Assembly: GCA_902562135.1 (NCBI GenBank)
Contig: CACESE010000010.1
Coordinates: 1 to 38,201 of the forward strand
Direction of reading: 5' to 3'
DNA from: an uncultured SAR86 cluster bacterium
GTDB taxonomy: Bacteria > Pseudomonadota > Gammaproteobacteria > Magnimaribacterales > AG-339-G14
DNA length: 38,201 bases
Shown piece by piece: positions 8,808 to 17,685 of this stretch. The notes under the pieces are model-generated. The model was not told where the DNA came from, did not search any database, and worked only from the letters and a program-made list of their open reading frames with translations. How positions within the stretch are numbered: position 1 is the first letter of the stretch; every line of letters starts with the position of its first letter. A program made the translations under genes and the position numbers.

Positions 8808-9744
8808 CGAAATGATTGTAGCCGCTTTTACTAAAACTTACTAAACGACTATTATGTAAAATCTCTAATTCTAATTTTTCTGTAATTTCTCCTACTTGAC
8901 TAACTTGAACACCGCATTCTTTAGCAGCATTAAACACATCAGATTGAGCCTTGGAAGGTGCAGTAAAGCATAATTCATAATCATCCCCCCATGTGAGAGC
9001 GTCTTCTAATTCTCCATATATAGGGATCAAATCAGAATCAATTGAAGCGCCTACTCTACTAGCCTGACAAATATGTCCTAAATCTGAAATAAAACCATCC
9101 GATACGTCAATGCAAGAAGTTGCGTATGAAGAAATTGCCTGGCCAAATTTAAAATTAAGATTTGGATTAATAAATTTACTAACATACTTCGAAGACAAAT
9201 CTATTTCTTTTGAATTTGATTTTAAAATAGTTAATCCTTGTTTTGCTAAACCTAATGTTCCGGTGACAAAGACTTGATCACCAATCTTTGCACCATCACG
9301 AGACATAAAATTCTCTTGGTCGATGGCACCACATACAGTCACTGCTACATTTTGTTGTTTGCCTTTACTTAAATCTCCTCCCAAAACTGGGCAAGCATAA
9401 TCGTCCGAAAACTTTTTTAATCCTTTTACAAAATTGCGCATCCAAGCTAAATCAGAATTTTCTATAGTCAAAGCAACTAAGATCCATTTTAAAATACCCC
9501 CACACGCTACAATATCGCTTGCCGCGGTAGAGACTGACCTATAAGCAATATGCTCTGGAGGTAAATTTTCTGGAAAATGGACACCGGCAACTGAGGTGTC
9601 TACAGAATAAATCGTCTCTTGAGTATTTTTTACTAATCCAGCATCATCGCCTGGACCAACGATAATCCCCGAGGAATCAAAATATTGATTCCCCAAAGAT
9701 TTAAAAGTTTCTTTTAAAAAACTAAATTCATCCGTATCTTTCAT
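8800..9744 (-). CDS. thiL: Thiamine-monophosphate kinase
   Basis: ThiL phosphorylates thiamine monophosphate to thiamine diphosphate, the cofactor of Dxs and other enzymes. The 314-residue protein belongs to the AIR-synthase/PurM-like ATP-binding fold. Motifs seen are VGPGDDAG near residue 30, SVDTSVAGVHFP near 48, the ASDIVACGG segment, VLGGDLSKG near 120, a GLAKQGL segment, and CIDVSDGFISDLGHI near 210. It ends in an 8-base overlap with pgpA. The gene starts 24 bases downstream of the thiolase stop and may be read from the same message. Cytoplasmic. Confidence 0.94.
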   Translation of the reverse strand: MKDTDEFSFLKETFKSLGNQYFDSSGIIVGPGDDAGLVKNTQETIYSVDTSVAGVHFPENLPPEHIAYRSVSTAASDIVACGGILKWILVALTIENSDLAWMRNFVKGLKKFSDDYACPVLGGDLSKGKQQNVAVTVCGAIDQENFMSRDGAKIGDQVFVTGTLGLAKQGLTILKSNSKEIDLSSKYVSKFINPNLNFKFGQAISSYATSCIDVSDGFISDLGHICQASRVGASIDSDLIPIYGELEDALTWGDDYELCFTAPSKAQSDVFNAAKECGVQVSQVGEITEKLELEILHNSRLVSFSKSGYNHFDE

Positions 9745-9768
9745 AAAAAGGTACGGAAAAATTCTAAG

Positions 9769-10962
9769 TTAGGACTTGTAAGCCTCAAAAAGACCAGTGG
9801 CTCCCATGCCGCCACCAACACACATAGTTACGATACCGTACTTGCCGTCTCTGCGGTTAAGTTCACGAGCCATATGACCAACTTGTCTTGAACCAGTCAT
9901 TCCAAAAGGATGTCCTATAGATATCGATCCACCATTCACATTTAATTTTTCTGTAGGCAAGCCTAAAGTGTCCCTAATGTAAACAACTTGAGAAGCAAAC
10001 GCTTCATTTAGCTCCCAAAGATCAATGTCCTCAAGTTTTAGATCTGCTGACTTAAGTAATTTTGGAATCGAATAAACCGGCCCTATGCCCATTTCATCTG
10101 GCTGGCAACCAACTACGGTAAATCCTCTAAAATAAAGCTTTGGCTTTAAACCCATTTCTAAAGCTTTTTCTTCGCTCATGACTAATGTGACAGATGCACC
10201 ATCGGATAACTGAGAAGAATTTCCAGCAGTAACCGAACCTCCTTCTGGATCGAACACTGGTTTTAGAGATGATAAACCTTCAAGAGTGGTGTCGGGACGA
10301 TTGCAATCATCACGATCTACGGTAACTTCCACATCTTTTTCAGCTCCTGTTTCTTTATTCACTAATTTCATGACTGTATCCATAGGAATAATTTCATCAT
10401 CGTATAAACCAGCTTCTTGAGCAGCTGCCGTTCTTTCTTGACTAGAAAGAGCGTATTCATCTTGAGCTTCTCTAGTCACGTTGTAACGTTTAGCCACACA
10501 CTCAGCAGTTTGGCCCATAGCATGATAAATTCCTGGCACGTCAGCGGCAAGTTTGTCATTCACGTACATGTGCATATTTGTATTGCCTTGTGTTGTAGAT
10601 ATGGATTCTACTCCTCCAGCAATAATACAGTCACTGAAACCACTCTGAACCTGAGTGGCTGCCATAGCTACAGTCTGCAGACCTGAAGAACAATATCTGT
10701 TCACAGTCGTGCCTCCTACTTCTATAGGTAATTTAGATAAAACTGCAACATTTCTTGCAATATTGTGGCCTTGCGCTCCCTCAGGTGCGCCACAGCCTAA
10801 AATCATATCTTCCACAGCCGCTGGATCTAATCCAGAATTTCTTTCCAAAAGAGCATCAACTAAATGAGCAGTCATGTTGTCTGCACGGGTTTGGTTAAAT
10901 CCCCCTCTAAATGATTTTGCTAGCCCAGTTCTAACACTGTCTACAATCACTACATTTCTCAT
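9769..10962 (-). CDS. Acetyl-CoA C-acyltransferase (thiolase)
   Basis: Thiolases cleave 3-ketoacyl-CoA or condense acetyl-CoA units. The 397-residue protein carries all three catalytic elements: the acyl-accepting C91 in NRYCSSGLQ, H351 in the GHPFGMTG segment, and C381 in the TMCVGGGMGATG C-terminal motif; ELNEAFA near 318 is also present. Length is typical. No FadB-like partner is adjacent, so degradative (beta-oxidation) against biosynthetic use cannot be settled; overall resemblance favours a fatty-acid-oxidation thiolase. The ATG is preceded by an AGGAGA ribosome site at a good distance. Codon use and strong initiation suggest good expression. Confidence 0.9.
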   Translation of the reverse strand: MRNVVIVDSVRTGLAKSFRGGFNQTRADNMTAHLVDALLERNSGLDPAAVEDMILGCGAPEGAQGHNIARNVAVLSKLPIEVGGTTVNRYCSSGLQTVAMAATQVQSGFSDCIIAGGVESISTTQGNTNMHMYVNDKLAADVPGIYHAMGQTAECVAKRYNVTREAQDEYALSSQERTAAAQEAGLYDDEIIPMDTVMKLVNKETGAEKDVEVTVDRDDCNRPDTTLEGLSSLKPVFDPEGGSVTAGNSSQLSDGASVTLVMSEEKALEMGLKPKLYFRGFTVVGCQPDEMGIGPVYSIPKLLKSADLKLEDIDLWELNEAFASQVVYIRDTLGLPTEKLNVNGGSISIGHPFGMTGSRQVGHMARELNRRDGKYGIVTMCVGGGMGATGLFEAYKS

Positions 10963-10966
10963 AATT

Positions 10967-10972
10967 TCTCCT
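10967..10972 (-). promoter_or_regulatory. Ribosome binding site of the thiolase gene
   Basis: On the minus strand AGGAGA lies four bases before the ATG, supporting this start. Such clear Shine-Dalgarno sites are uncommon in this window, where most starts overlap upstream genes. Confidence 0.7.
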
Positions 10973-11006
10973 AAAATTAATTTGCTCAGCTTTATGCTGA
11001 AGATTG

Positions 11007-11035
11007 ATTATAAATAATTTAATTTAGTTATTCTA
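11007..11035 (-). promoter_or_regulatory. Possible promoter of the thiolase gene
   Basis: On the minus strand a perfect -10 TATAAT (11007-11012) has a weak -35 candidate TAGAAT (11030-11035) 17 bases upstream. A small hairpin, TCAGC/GCTGA with a five-base loop (10986-11000), would lie in the leader. The -35 is poor, so this is a modest call. Confidence 0.4.
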
Positions 11036-11044
11036 TTCTCATTT

Positions 11045-11078
11045 AAAAAAAAGCCCCGCGAACGCAGGGCTTTTTTTT
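11045..11078. terminator. Bidirectional intrinsic terminator
   Basis: An A8-GCCCCGC arm and a GCAGGGC-T8 arm form a 15-pair stem with one C-A mismatch and a GAAC loop. Runs of eight A/T on both sides give a U-tract in either direction. It lies just after the TonB-dependent receptor stop on the minus strand, so it should end that message and shield the thiolase gene downstream. It is the only convincing intrinsic terminator I see in the window. Confidence 0.9.
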
Positions 11079-11089
11079 ACATTTAGATT

Positions 11090-13990
11090 TTAGAAATTGT
11101 AACCAAAATCTAATCCTACTTTCATACCTTGTGCAAAAGTAACGAAAGGGTTTGCTCCTTGCAAGTTACTAGTTCTTTGAACAGAACTGATGTATCTCTT
11201 GTCAGTTAGGTTTCTAGCCCACAAGTTGACATACCAGTCCGCGTTGTCAGGTTCGTAAGTTGCGTTGAAATTGAAGTATTCCATGTCAGGTGTTCTAAAC
11301 CTGTCATTATTGAAGATATCACCTTCAACTTCATCTTTGTAATGATAAGACAAGTTAACTGTTCCAGATCCACCCATGGCTTGATAAAGCTGAGTTAGTT
11401 GAACAGTAGTTTCTAGATCAGCAGCACCAGGAACTTTATTCCCACCAATTTCTGTAAACACTCTTTGTGCGGCAGCACCAGTTGCAGTGTTAATCATTGG
11501 CAGAACAAGTCCAGTAGGGTTGATAAACCAATTTGCGTTGTTATCAACTGCGTAACCAACTGTCGAACAGAAGTTTGCAATAGCAGCAACTCCTCCACAA
11601 GCAGTGTCAATTGCAGTTTTCACACCAGCTAGAGCGCCAACCATTTCAGCTTGAGTATAAGTGGTGAAAGAAGTGGCTTGAGTTGGGTTATGCGGGTCTA
11701 CAGACTGAGAACCCTGATAATAAGTGTATCCAAGAGCAACCGAAGAAACTCCAGTTCCAGTTTGAGTATCAAAAGAACTGTCCGTTGTTAAAGCATTCAC
11801 TGTCAAAATAGTCGAAGGAGTTACAAATGCTTGTAAGTTAACTTGAAAACCCTCGTGAGTCATATCATGCAATTCAGTATAAGCTGAGTTACCTCTAATG
11901 ATAGACCATTGAGCGTCTTCAACTTCTTGAGAGAACATTGTTGCGTTCAAACGCATCGCACCGCCAAGCAGTACGTTTCTTGTTCCAATCTCGATTTGAG
12001 TTGATTCAGACTCTCCAAAAGTAGTAGCGTCTGGATTTGAACCTCCCATACGGTTACCAGTTTTGTAAGTGACATAAACCATACCGGCATCGTAGTCATA
12101 TTGAGCACCCACTAAATAAGTAAAGGTTTCATTTTTATCGCTCGATACAGTTGAGGATCCTTGCCAACAAGCTTCATAGTCTGTTGTGTTACAAGCTGCA
12201 ACAATTGTATTTAAATTACCTGAATAAGCACCATCTGAAAGACCGTTTCTTGATCTAGTAATAAACCTGTCATCCATGTATCTTCCACCTAAAGTGAATT
12301 TCAAGTTGTCAGTAGGAGTGAAGTAGTACTCACCGTATATTGCAGTAGAGTTAGTGCCAGTTCTTTGGTCGTTAATTAATCCACCAGCTTCTGCAGGCAT
12401 GTCCTTAATACATGTACCATTAGTAGACGTATTCGCCGCTGTAGCTGCAGCACATGCTGCGGCAACACCTGGGCCCACTGTACCGGTTAGAAGAGTTGCT
12501 AATGCAGCAGTTCCATTACCCGCTGCTGTTGCAATTGCAGCTGCGTTAGTTTGAAAAGCTCCAGCTAATACTGCATAGAAAGTTTGACCAGCATGGTTGT
12601 CAAGAGTTCCGCCAAATAAAGCTGAATAAGGATGTTGATCAAAATCATTCATCAATAAGTAAGCTGTGGTTTGAATGGTGTACCTGTTATCAGCTTCACT
12701 TTGGAAATCATAAGCACCTAAAGTAAAGTTATGCATTCCATCAAAGTCTGAGACAATATTTATTTCATATTGTTCAGTGAAACTTGAAGCGTCAGAACAT
12801 TCAGATGCTCTATCAGTAGTAACATTTGTTAAAGTGCCGAGACACTTAGTTCTAAGCGATGCGATTGTCATTGGACCAAAAGGACCATTCAATGGAATCG
12901 TTGCGTTACTGTGATCATTATCATCTAAATGATAGTAGTCTGAGTCAATGTAAGTTGCTTGCAACTTAATTGTCATGTTGTCCAATTCAGTGACGTTGAA
13001 TAACTGAGCCATTTCAAAAGTATCTTGTCTTGAAGGGTCAATATCCTTGTTAATAGTGTCAATATCGTTTGTTCTAGCTGCAACAGTGTTAGCGAAAAGG
13101 TCAGCACCTGAGGCATTAATTAATGTAATAGTATTAAAAGTGTTAGACACACTTCCTCCAGTGTTCACAGGACTGTTTATGAAAGGAGACAGATTAGTTG
13201 TAATTGGAGAACATCCAAAGAATGCATTTCTGTTACAAGCAGAAGTACCTAAGTTTTGCCTAGAATCATTAATCTTAGCTCTTTCATATTTAAAAGTAAG
13301 TTCGTTTTGATCGTCCATTTGTACGACAAGCGTAGATCTTAATCCCCAAGAATCTTGATCATCAACATCATTTTGAGTACCTGCGTTAAATATTACACCG
13401 TCACGATCCATTTTTGTTCCGGCTATTCTCAATACAGCTGTATCTGAAATATCATAGTCCATTCCAAATGAGAATCTACTCAAGCCATCTTGACCGGCAC
13501 CAACAGTAAGATATTGATCAGCACCAGGCTTAGCAGAAATAAAGTTAACTAAACCAGTAGTTGAGTTTCTTCCGTAAAGCGTTCCTTGTGGTCCTTCAAG
13601 CACCTCAATTCGCTCTGCATCATAAAAACCAAGTGTTCCGAAAGCACGGTTAAAGATTTGGTGACCGTCTTGAGCGGTAATAGCAGGTTGTGTTTGACCA
13701 GCACCAATTGTTTCAAAGGTTAATCCTCTAATCTTCACTCCAACACCAGAACCAATGGCTTGTGCAAAGCCGAAGCCAGGAATTGTAGTAGCAAGATCAT
13801 CACCTGTTTCAATATGCTGAGTCGCTAAATCTTCAGACGAAATCGCCTGCACAGAAATTGCAACGTCCTGAACGGACTGCTCTTTCCTTGCCGCAGTTAC
13901 AGTCACTTCTTCAACGGTTTGGGCAAACGCAAAAGTGTTAAGCAACATTAAGGCGGCACTTATTGTTATATATTTAATAAATGTTTTCAA
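11090..13990 (-). CDS. TonB-dependent outer-membrane receptor
   Basis: This 966-residue protein is a gated outer-membrane beta-barrel for high-affinity import. A signal peptide ends AFAFA-Q-like at residues 21-24 (AFA before Q24), followed by a TonB-box-like EEVTVTAARK stretch and a plug domain with RGLTFE, ERIEVLEGPQGTLYGRN and NFISAKPG motifs. The barrel ends in the aromatic-terminated signature VGLDFGYNF. Ten cysteines occur as five closely spaced pairs in predicted surface loops. An Ala-rich stretch (12415-12560) is unusual. The start is TTG, preceded by a very strong GGGAGGAG ribosome site; the next ATG (residue 15) would destroy the signal peptide. It is monocistronic, bounded by its own promoter and terminator. 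Its G+C is visibly higher than its neighbours, which fits high expression. The substrate is not evident. Confidence 0.93.
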   Translation of the reverse strand: MKTFIKYITISAALMLLNTFAFAQTVEEVTVTAARKEQSVQDVAISVQAISSEDLATQHIETGDDLATTIPGFGFAQAIGSGVGVKIRGLTFETIGAGQTQPAITAQDGHQIFNRAFGTLGFYDAERIEVLEGPQGTLYGRNSTTGLVNFISAKPGADQYLTVGAGQDGLSRFSFGMDYDISDTAVLRIAGTKMDRDGVIFNAGTQNDVDDQDSWGLRSTLVVQMDDQNELTFKYERAKINDSRQNLGTSACNRNAFFGCSPITTNLSPFINSPVNTGGSVSNTFNTITLINASGADLFANTVAARTNDIDTINKDIDPSRQDTFEMAQLFNVTELDNMTIKLQATYIDSDYYHLDDNDHSNATIPLNGPFGPMTIASLRTKCLGTLTNVTTDRASECSDASSFTEQYEINIVSDFDGMHNFTLGAYDFQSEADNRYTIQTTAYLLMNDFDQHPYSALFGGTLDNHAGQTFYAVLAGAFQTNAAAIATAAGNGTAALATLLTGTVGPGVAAACAAATAANTSTNGTCIKDMPAEAGGLINDQRTGTNSTAIYGEYYFTPTDNLKFTLGGRYMDDRFITRSRNGLSDGAYSGNLNTIVAACNTTDYEACWQGSSTVSSDKNETFTYLVGAQYDYDAGMVYVTYKTGNRMGGSNPDATTFGESESTQIEIGTRNVLLGGAMRLNATMFSQEVEDAQWSIIRGNSAYTELHDMTHEGFQVNLQAFVTPSTILTVNALTTDSSFDTQTGTGVSSVALGYTYYQGSQSVDPHNPTQATSFTTYTQAEMVGALAGVKTAIDTACGGVAAIANFCSTVGYAVDNNANWFINPTGLVLPMINTATGAAAQRVFTEIGGNKVPGAADLETTVQLTQLYQAMGGSGTVNLSYHYKDEVEGDIFNNDRFRTPDMEYFNFNATYEPDNADWYVNLWARNLTDKRYISSVQRTSNLQGANPFVTFAQGMKVGLDFGYNF

Positions 13991-13992
13991 AA

Positions 13993-14000
13993 CTCCTCCC
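13993..14000 (-). promoter_or_regulatory. Strong Shine-Dalgarno site deciding the TTG start of the receptor
   Basis: On the minus strand GGGAGGAG ends two bases before the TTG start. It is embedded in TGAGGGAGGAGTTTTGAA, nearly the same as the glnK start region. Confidence 0.75.
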
Positions 14001-14072
14001 TCATGAGTTAAGTTAAAAAAAATTTTGAAGAAATGACTAAAATATTTGCGATTTCTCCCCTAATTAAGGTTG

Positions 14073-14101
14073 ATAATACCCTAGCTAATATGTGAAGACA
14101 A
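14073..14101 (-). promoter_or_regulatory. Promoter of the TonB-dependent receptor
   Basis: On the minus strand a -35 TTGTCT (14096-14101) and a -10 TATTAT (14073-14078) are separated by 17 bases. Transcription would start near 14066 and leave a leader of about 75 bases. No obvious Fur-type 19-bp palindrome or TPP box was seen in that leader. Confidence 0.5.
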
Positions 14102-14104
14102 GCT

Positions 14105-14131
14105 TTGAAAATTAGATAAACTGATCATAAT
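14105..14131 (+). promoter_or_regulatory. Possible promoter of nth
   Basis: TTGAAA (14105-14110) and CATAAT (14126-14131) are separated by 15 bases, shorter than ideal. It would back onto the receptor promoter in this divergent 197-base intergenic region. AAAAAAAAGG at 14169-14178 may act as ribosome site for the nth ATG. Confidence 0.35.
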
Positions 14132-14187
14132 TTAAAACTCAATTTTTTAGAATTTAATAAAATTTACAAAAAAAAGGTACGTTTTTC

Positions 14188-14841
14188 ATGACAAAACAGG
14201 AAAAAGCAAATTTTATAAGAAAAAAATTAGCAAAACTTTATCCTAACCCGACTCCCCCTCTAAACTTTTCAAACCCTTTTACGTTGCTTATTGCAGTATT
14301 GCTCAGTGCTCAGTGCACTGATGAAAGAGTAAACATAGTGACAAAAGACCTTTTCAAACAAGCTAAGACTCCAAAAAAAATGCTTTCCTTAGGGGAAAAA
14401 AAGGTGCTCGAAATTATCAAGTCGTGCGGTCTGGCTCCAAAAAAGTCAAAAGCGATTATCCAAACCTCAAAAATACTTATTGAACAACATAAGTCGAAAG
14501 TTCCTGACAATTTTACCGATCTTGAAAAACTGCCCGGGGTTGGTCATAAAACAGCTAGCGTAGTCCTAAATCAGGCCTTTGGTTATCCAGCTTTCGCAGT
14601 TGATACACATATTCATCGGCTCGCTCAAAGATGGGGCTTGTCTAATGGGAAATCTGTTGAGCAAACCGAGAGAGATCTAAAATTTCTCTTTCCAAAAAAA
14701 GATTGGGGTAACTTACACTTGCAAATAATTTTTTATGGCCGAGAGTATTGTGCGGCTAAAGATTGTTATGGTTTAAAGTGCAAAATTTGTAAGGCCTTAT
14801 ACCCGAAAAGAAGAAGTAAGGTTATAACTAATAAGGCATAG
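14188..14841 (+). CDS. nth: Endonuclease III (DNA glycosylase/AP lyase)
   Basis: Nth removes oxidised pyrimidines and cleaves at abasic sites. The 217-residue protein contains the helix-hairpin-helix [13 protein letters not shown] with catalytic K121, and the GPD region [11 protein letters not shown] with D139. The N-terminal [10 protein letters not shown] segment is typical. The C-terminal iron-sulfur motif is atypical: four cysteines occur as C188-x4-C193-x4-C198-x2-C201 rather than the usual C-x6-C-x2-C-x5-C, and the position of the usual last cysteine is Tyr or Lys. The cluster may be bound differently or be lost. The gene is followed at once by a hairpin and glyA. Confidence 0.93.
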   Translation: MTKQEKANFIRKKLAKLYPNPTPPLNFSNPFTLLIAVLLSAQCTDERVNIVTKDLFKQAKTPKKMLSLGEKKVLEIIKSCGLAPKKSKAIIQTSKILIEQHKSKVPDNFTDLEKLPGVGHKTASVVLNQAFGYPAFAVDTHIHRLAQRWGLSNGKSVEQTERDLKFLFPKKDWGNLHLQIIFYGREYCAAKDCYGLKCKICKALYPKRRSKVITNKA

Positions 14842-14843
14842 AA

Positions 14844-14863
14844 ATACCTTTGCTTAAAGGTAT
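14844..14863 (+). promoter_or_regulatory. Perfect hairpin between nth and glyA
   Basis: ATACCTTT-GCTT-AAAGGTAT is a perfect 8-bp stem with a four-base loop, starting three bases after the nth stop and ending ten bases before the glyA ATG. The 3' arm contains AAAGG, the only Shine-Dalgarno-like sequence for glyA, so folding could limit glyA translation; alternatively it protects or weakly terminates the nth message (a short AATTTT follows). Confidence 0.5.
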
Positions 14864-14873
14864 AATTTTGAAT

Positions 14874-16127
14874 ATGTATGGTAACAATTTCACAATTGAG
14901 AGTTTTGATTCAGAGCTTTGGGAGGCATTTGAAGGCGAAAAGAAGCGTCAAGAAGAGCACATTGAGCTTATTGCTTCAGAAAATTATGCTTCGCCAAGAA
15001 TCTTAGAAGCTCAAGGTTCAATTTTGACAAACAAGTATGCAGAAGGTTATCCAGGAAAAAGATATTACGGCGGATGTGAATTCGTAGATGTAGCTGAGCA
15101 ACTTGCCATTGATCGTGCCAAACAACTGTTTAAAGCAGACTTTGCTAACGTTCAGCCTCATTCTGGTGCTAGTGCGAATGCTGCGGTTTTCTTAGCTTTA
15201 CTAAATGCAGGCGATAAAATTCTTGGAATGAGTTTAGATCATGGTGGGCATTTAACTCATGGTTCAAAGGTAAACTTTTCAGGAAAAATTTATGAATCTT
15301 ATAGTTATGGCATAGATGAGACTGGCGATATAGATTATGAAGAAGTTCAAAGACTAGCTAATGAACATAAACCGAAGCTCATCATTTGTGGTTTCTCAGC
15401 ATTTTCAGGCGTATTAGATTTTCCAAAATTTAGAGAGATAGCTGATTCTGTGGGGGCATACCTTCTTGCAGACATTTCTCACGTATCCGGTTTGGTAGCT
15501 GCAGGGCTTTACCCAAGTCCAGTACCCTACGCAGACGTGGTGACTACCACAACTCATAAAACTTTAATTGGTCCCAGAGGTGGTCTGATTTTAGCTCGTG
15601 AAAATGAAGAACTTCACAAAAAACTCAACTCTGCCCTATTTCCAGGTTCTCAAGGCGGTCCTTTAATGCATATTATTGCGGCTAAAGCGGTGTGCTTTAA
15701 AGAAGCAATGGAACCCGAATTTATAGACTATCAAAAACAGATTCTTGCCAATGCAAAGAAATTAAGTAGCGCGCTTATGGATAATGATATAGACATTGTT
15801 TCTAATGGAACTGCAAATCACATGTTCTTAGTTAACTTAGTTAAAAATAATTTAACTGGAAAAGTTTTAGATGCAGCTTTAGGCGATGCTCATATCACAG
15901 TGAATAAAAACTCAGTGCCAAACGATCCACAGTCTCCCTTCGTGACTTCTGGAATAAGAATAGGTACTCCAGCTGTTACAAGAAGAGGGTTTAAAGAAAA
16001 CGAAATGAACATGATTGCTAAGTGGATCACTGATATCATTCATGATGTAGATAACATTAAACTCATAGAAAATACCAAAAATGAGGTTCGAGATCTCTGC
16101 TTACAGTTTCCAGTCTATTCACGCTAA
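14874..16127 (+). CDS. glyA: Serine hydroxymethyltransferase
   Basis: GlyA interconverts serine and glycine with tetrahydrofolate, feeding one-carbon metabolism. From the chosen ATG the protein is 417 residues, the usual length, and the PLP-binding lysine in [14 protein letters not shown] is K229, exactly as in E. coli. Motifs [13 protein letters not shown] and [10 protein letters not shown] are intact. A longer reading from a TTG at 14850 is possible but would lie inside the hairpin and add eight residues without family support. nrdR follows after three bases, so the two are likely co-transcribed. Confidence 0.96.
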   Translation: MYGNNFTIESFDSELWEAFEGEKKRQEEHIELIASENYASPRILEAQGSILTNKYAEGYPGKRYYGGCEFVDVAEQLAIDRAKQLFKADFANVQPHSGASANAAVFLALLNAGDKILGMSLDHGGHLTHGSKVNFSGKIYESYSYGIDETGDIDYEEVQRLANEHKPKLIICGFSAFSGVLDFPKFREIADSVGAYLLADISHVSGLVAAGLYPSPVPYADVVTTTTHKTLIGPRGGLILARENEELHKKLNSALFPGSQGGPLMHIIAAKAVCFKEAMEPEFIDYQKQILANAKKLSSALMDNDIDIVSNGTANHMFLVNLVKNNLTGKVLDAALGDAHITVNKNSVPNDPQSPFVTSGIRIGTPAVTRRGFKENEMNMIAKWITDIIHDVDNIKLIENTKNEVRDLCLQFPVYSR

Positions 16128-16130
16128 ATC

Positions 16131-16583
16131 ATGCATTGCCCGTTTTGCACCTTTGAAGAAAGTAAGGTAATCGATTCTCGCCTAGTAGCAGATGGAAATG
16201 AAATCCGTCGTAGAAGAGAATGTCTAAGATGTCAGGAGCGATGGACTACCTATGAATTGTCTGAATTGGTAATGCCAAAGATTATCAAACAAGACAAGTC
16301 AAGAGTGCCTTTTGATGAAACTAAACTGAAAGAGGGAATAGCAAGGTCTTTAGAAAAAAGACCAGTGAGCCAAGAAGATTTCCTCAAATTAATTGAAGAT
16401 ATAAAAAAAGAAATCAGATCTCTAGGCGAAAGAGAAATACCTTCAAAACAAATAGGAGAAACGGTAATGAAGTTCCTAAGAAAAGTTGATGAAGTAGCTT
16501 TTGTTAGATTTGCGTCAGTTTATAGAAGTTTTCAAGACCCATTAGAATTTAGCGAAGAAGTAAAACGACTCTCTGATGACTAA
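16131..16583 (+). CDS. nrdR: Transcriptional repressor NrdR
   Basis: NrdR represses ribonucleotide reductase genes by sensing (d)ATP. The 150-residue protein has the N-terminal zinc ribbon with CPFC near residue 3 and CLRC near 31, the [17 protein letters not shown] segment, and the ATP-cone domain (about 49-139). It starts three bases after glyA and overlaps ribD by 8 bases, the usual nrdR-rib arrangement. No ribonucleotide reductase gene is in the window. Confidence 0.96.
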   Translation: MHCPFCTFEESKVIDSRLVADGNEIRRRRECLRCQERWTTYELSELVMPKIIKQDKSRVPFDETKLKEGIARSLEKRPVSQEDFLKLIEDIKKEIRSLGEREIPSKQIGETVMKFLRKVDEVAFVRFASVYRSFQDPLEFSEEVKRLSDD

Positions 16584-17685
16584 AAAAAAATTTATGACTC
16601 TGGCCTATGAATCAGCAAAACTTGGCCAATATTCAACTAGCCCTGGAGTTAGTGTCGGCTGCGTAATCGAAAAAGAAAATAAGATTCTAAGCAAAGGCTG
16701 GTATGAAAAATACGGCGCTTCTCACGCTGAAATCAACGCAATAAATAATCTGAAAAGAAAATACCCCAAATCTTACGAAGAGAAAATAAACCAAAGCTCC
16801 ATCTATATTTCGTTAGAGCCCTGTAATACAACTGGCAAAACTCCACCATGTGTTGATGAACTTAAAAAATATAATTTTAAAGAAATAATTATTGGTCACG
16901 AGGATAGGTCTCAACAAGGTGCAAAGGAATTAAAGAAATTCGGGTTCAAAGTCAGTCACTTGAAACAAAGAGCTTTTGACATCAACCAAGGATTTTTTAA
17001 AAGAATTAATTCCAATAGGCCTTACATCAGAGCAAAAATAGCTATGTCAAAAGATGGTAAAACCTCGTTTAAGAATAAAAGGAACAAATGGATAACCTCT
17101 ACAGCCTCAAGAAATGATGCACAACACTATAGAGCCATTTCGGATTTAATTATTACCGGCAGTGGAACTTTAATGCATGATAATCCAAGCTTAAATGTAA
17201 GAAATAATAAAATAATCAAGATCAAAGGATTTAACCAACCCCATAAAGCTGTCTTGATCAACTCCAGTAATGATTTGACACGAATGAAGTTTTTCCAAGA
17301 CAAAACGAAAAAGATTATTTTCACCACCCAAGGAAAGAAATTCGATGGTCTAAAAAAAATGTCCAATACCGAAATATCTTTTCTAAAAGAGAAAGGATCA
17401 AAGATTGATTTAAAAGATTTAGCTTCTCATTTAAATAAATCAAATTATCAAGACATCTTAATCGAGGCAGGCCCTAATCTTCTTTCTTCTTTTATAAAAG
17501 CTAATTTAATTGATGAGTTTATTATTTACATCTCTCCAAAGATGCTATCAAATACCGCAGATTATTTCTTTAACGGGATAAATTCGATGAATCCTTTGTT
17601 ATCAAATAAATATGAAAAAATAGAATCGACAAAAATTGGCGTGGATAAAAAAATTATTTTAAGAAAAAGACAAAAATGGGATTAA
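16576..17685 (+). CDS. ribD: Bifunctional riboflavin deaminase/reductase RibD
   Basis: RibD deaminates the GTP-derived pyrimidine and reduces its ribosyl side chain. The 369-residue protein has an N-terminal deaminase (about 1-145) with zinc ligands H50, C83 and C92 and the proton-shuttling E52 ([14 protein letters not shown]), and a C-terminal reductase (about 148-369) with [15 protein letters not shown], a GSGT segment and [11 protein letters not shown]. Several usual deaminase substrate residues differ: the PNPxVG motif reads PGVSVG, the SHHG of the second zinc loop reads NTTG, and DPNP-x-V reads EDRSQQ. The zinc site is complete, so it may still be active. It overlaps nrdR by 8 and ribB by 10 bases. 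Confidence 0.9.
   Translation: MTKKKFMTLAYESAKLGQYSTSPGVSVGCVIEKENKILSKGWYEKYGASHAEINAINNLKRKYPKSYEEKINQSSIYISLEPCNTTGKTPPCVDELKKYNFKEIIIGHEDRSQQGAKELKKFGFKVSHLKQRAFDINQGFFKRINSNRPYIRAKIAMSKDGKTSFKNKRNKWITSTASRNDAQHYRAISDLIITGSGTLMHDNPSLNVRNNKIIKIKGFNQPHKAVLINSSNDLTRMKFFQDKTKKIIFTTQGKKFDGLKKMSNTEISFLKEKGSKIDLKDLASHLNKSNYQDILIEAGPNLLSSFIKANLIDEFIIYISPKMLSNTADYFFNGINSMNPLLSNKYEKIESTKIGVDKKIILRKRQKWD

Noticed and set aside
9750-9757. AGGTACG-type strings recurring before genes (near 9751, 14176 and 26514).
   Set aside because: Too short, on differing strands and distances to starts; no consistent motif beyond chance.
12354-12554. Open frame antisense to the receptor gene with an Ala/Val-rich product.
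   Set aside because: It is the mirror of the Ala-rich loop of the receptor and has no family resemblance or start signal.
13991-14187. Riboswitch or Fur box in the receptor leader.
   Set aside because: No conserved riboswitch core (such as a THI box or a B12 box) and no 19-base Fur palindrome could be recognised.
14850-14873. Longer glyA reading from a TTG.
   Set aside because: The extra eight codons fall in the hairpin, and the ATG at 14874 places the PLP lysine at the E. coli number with normal length.
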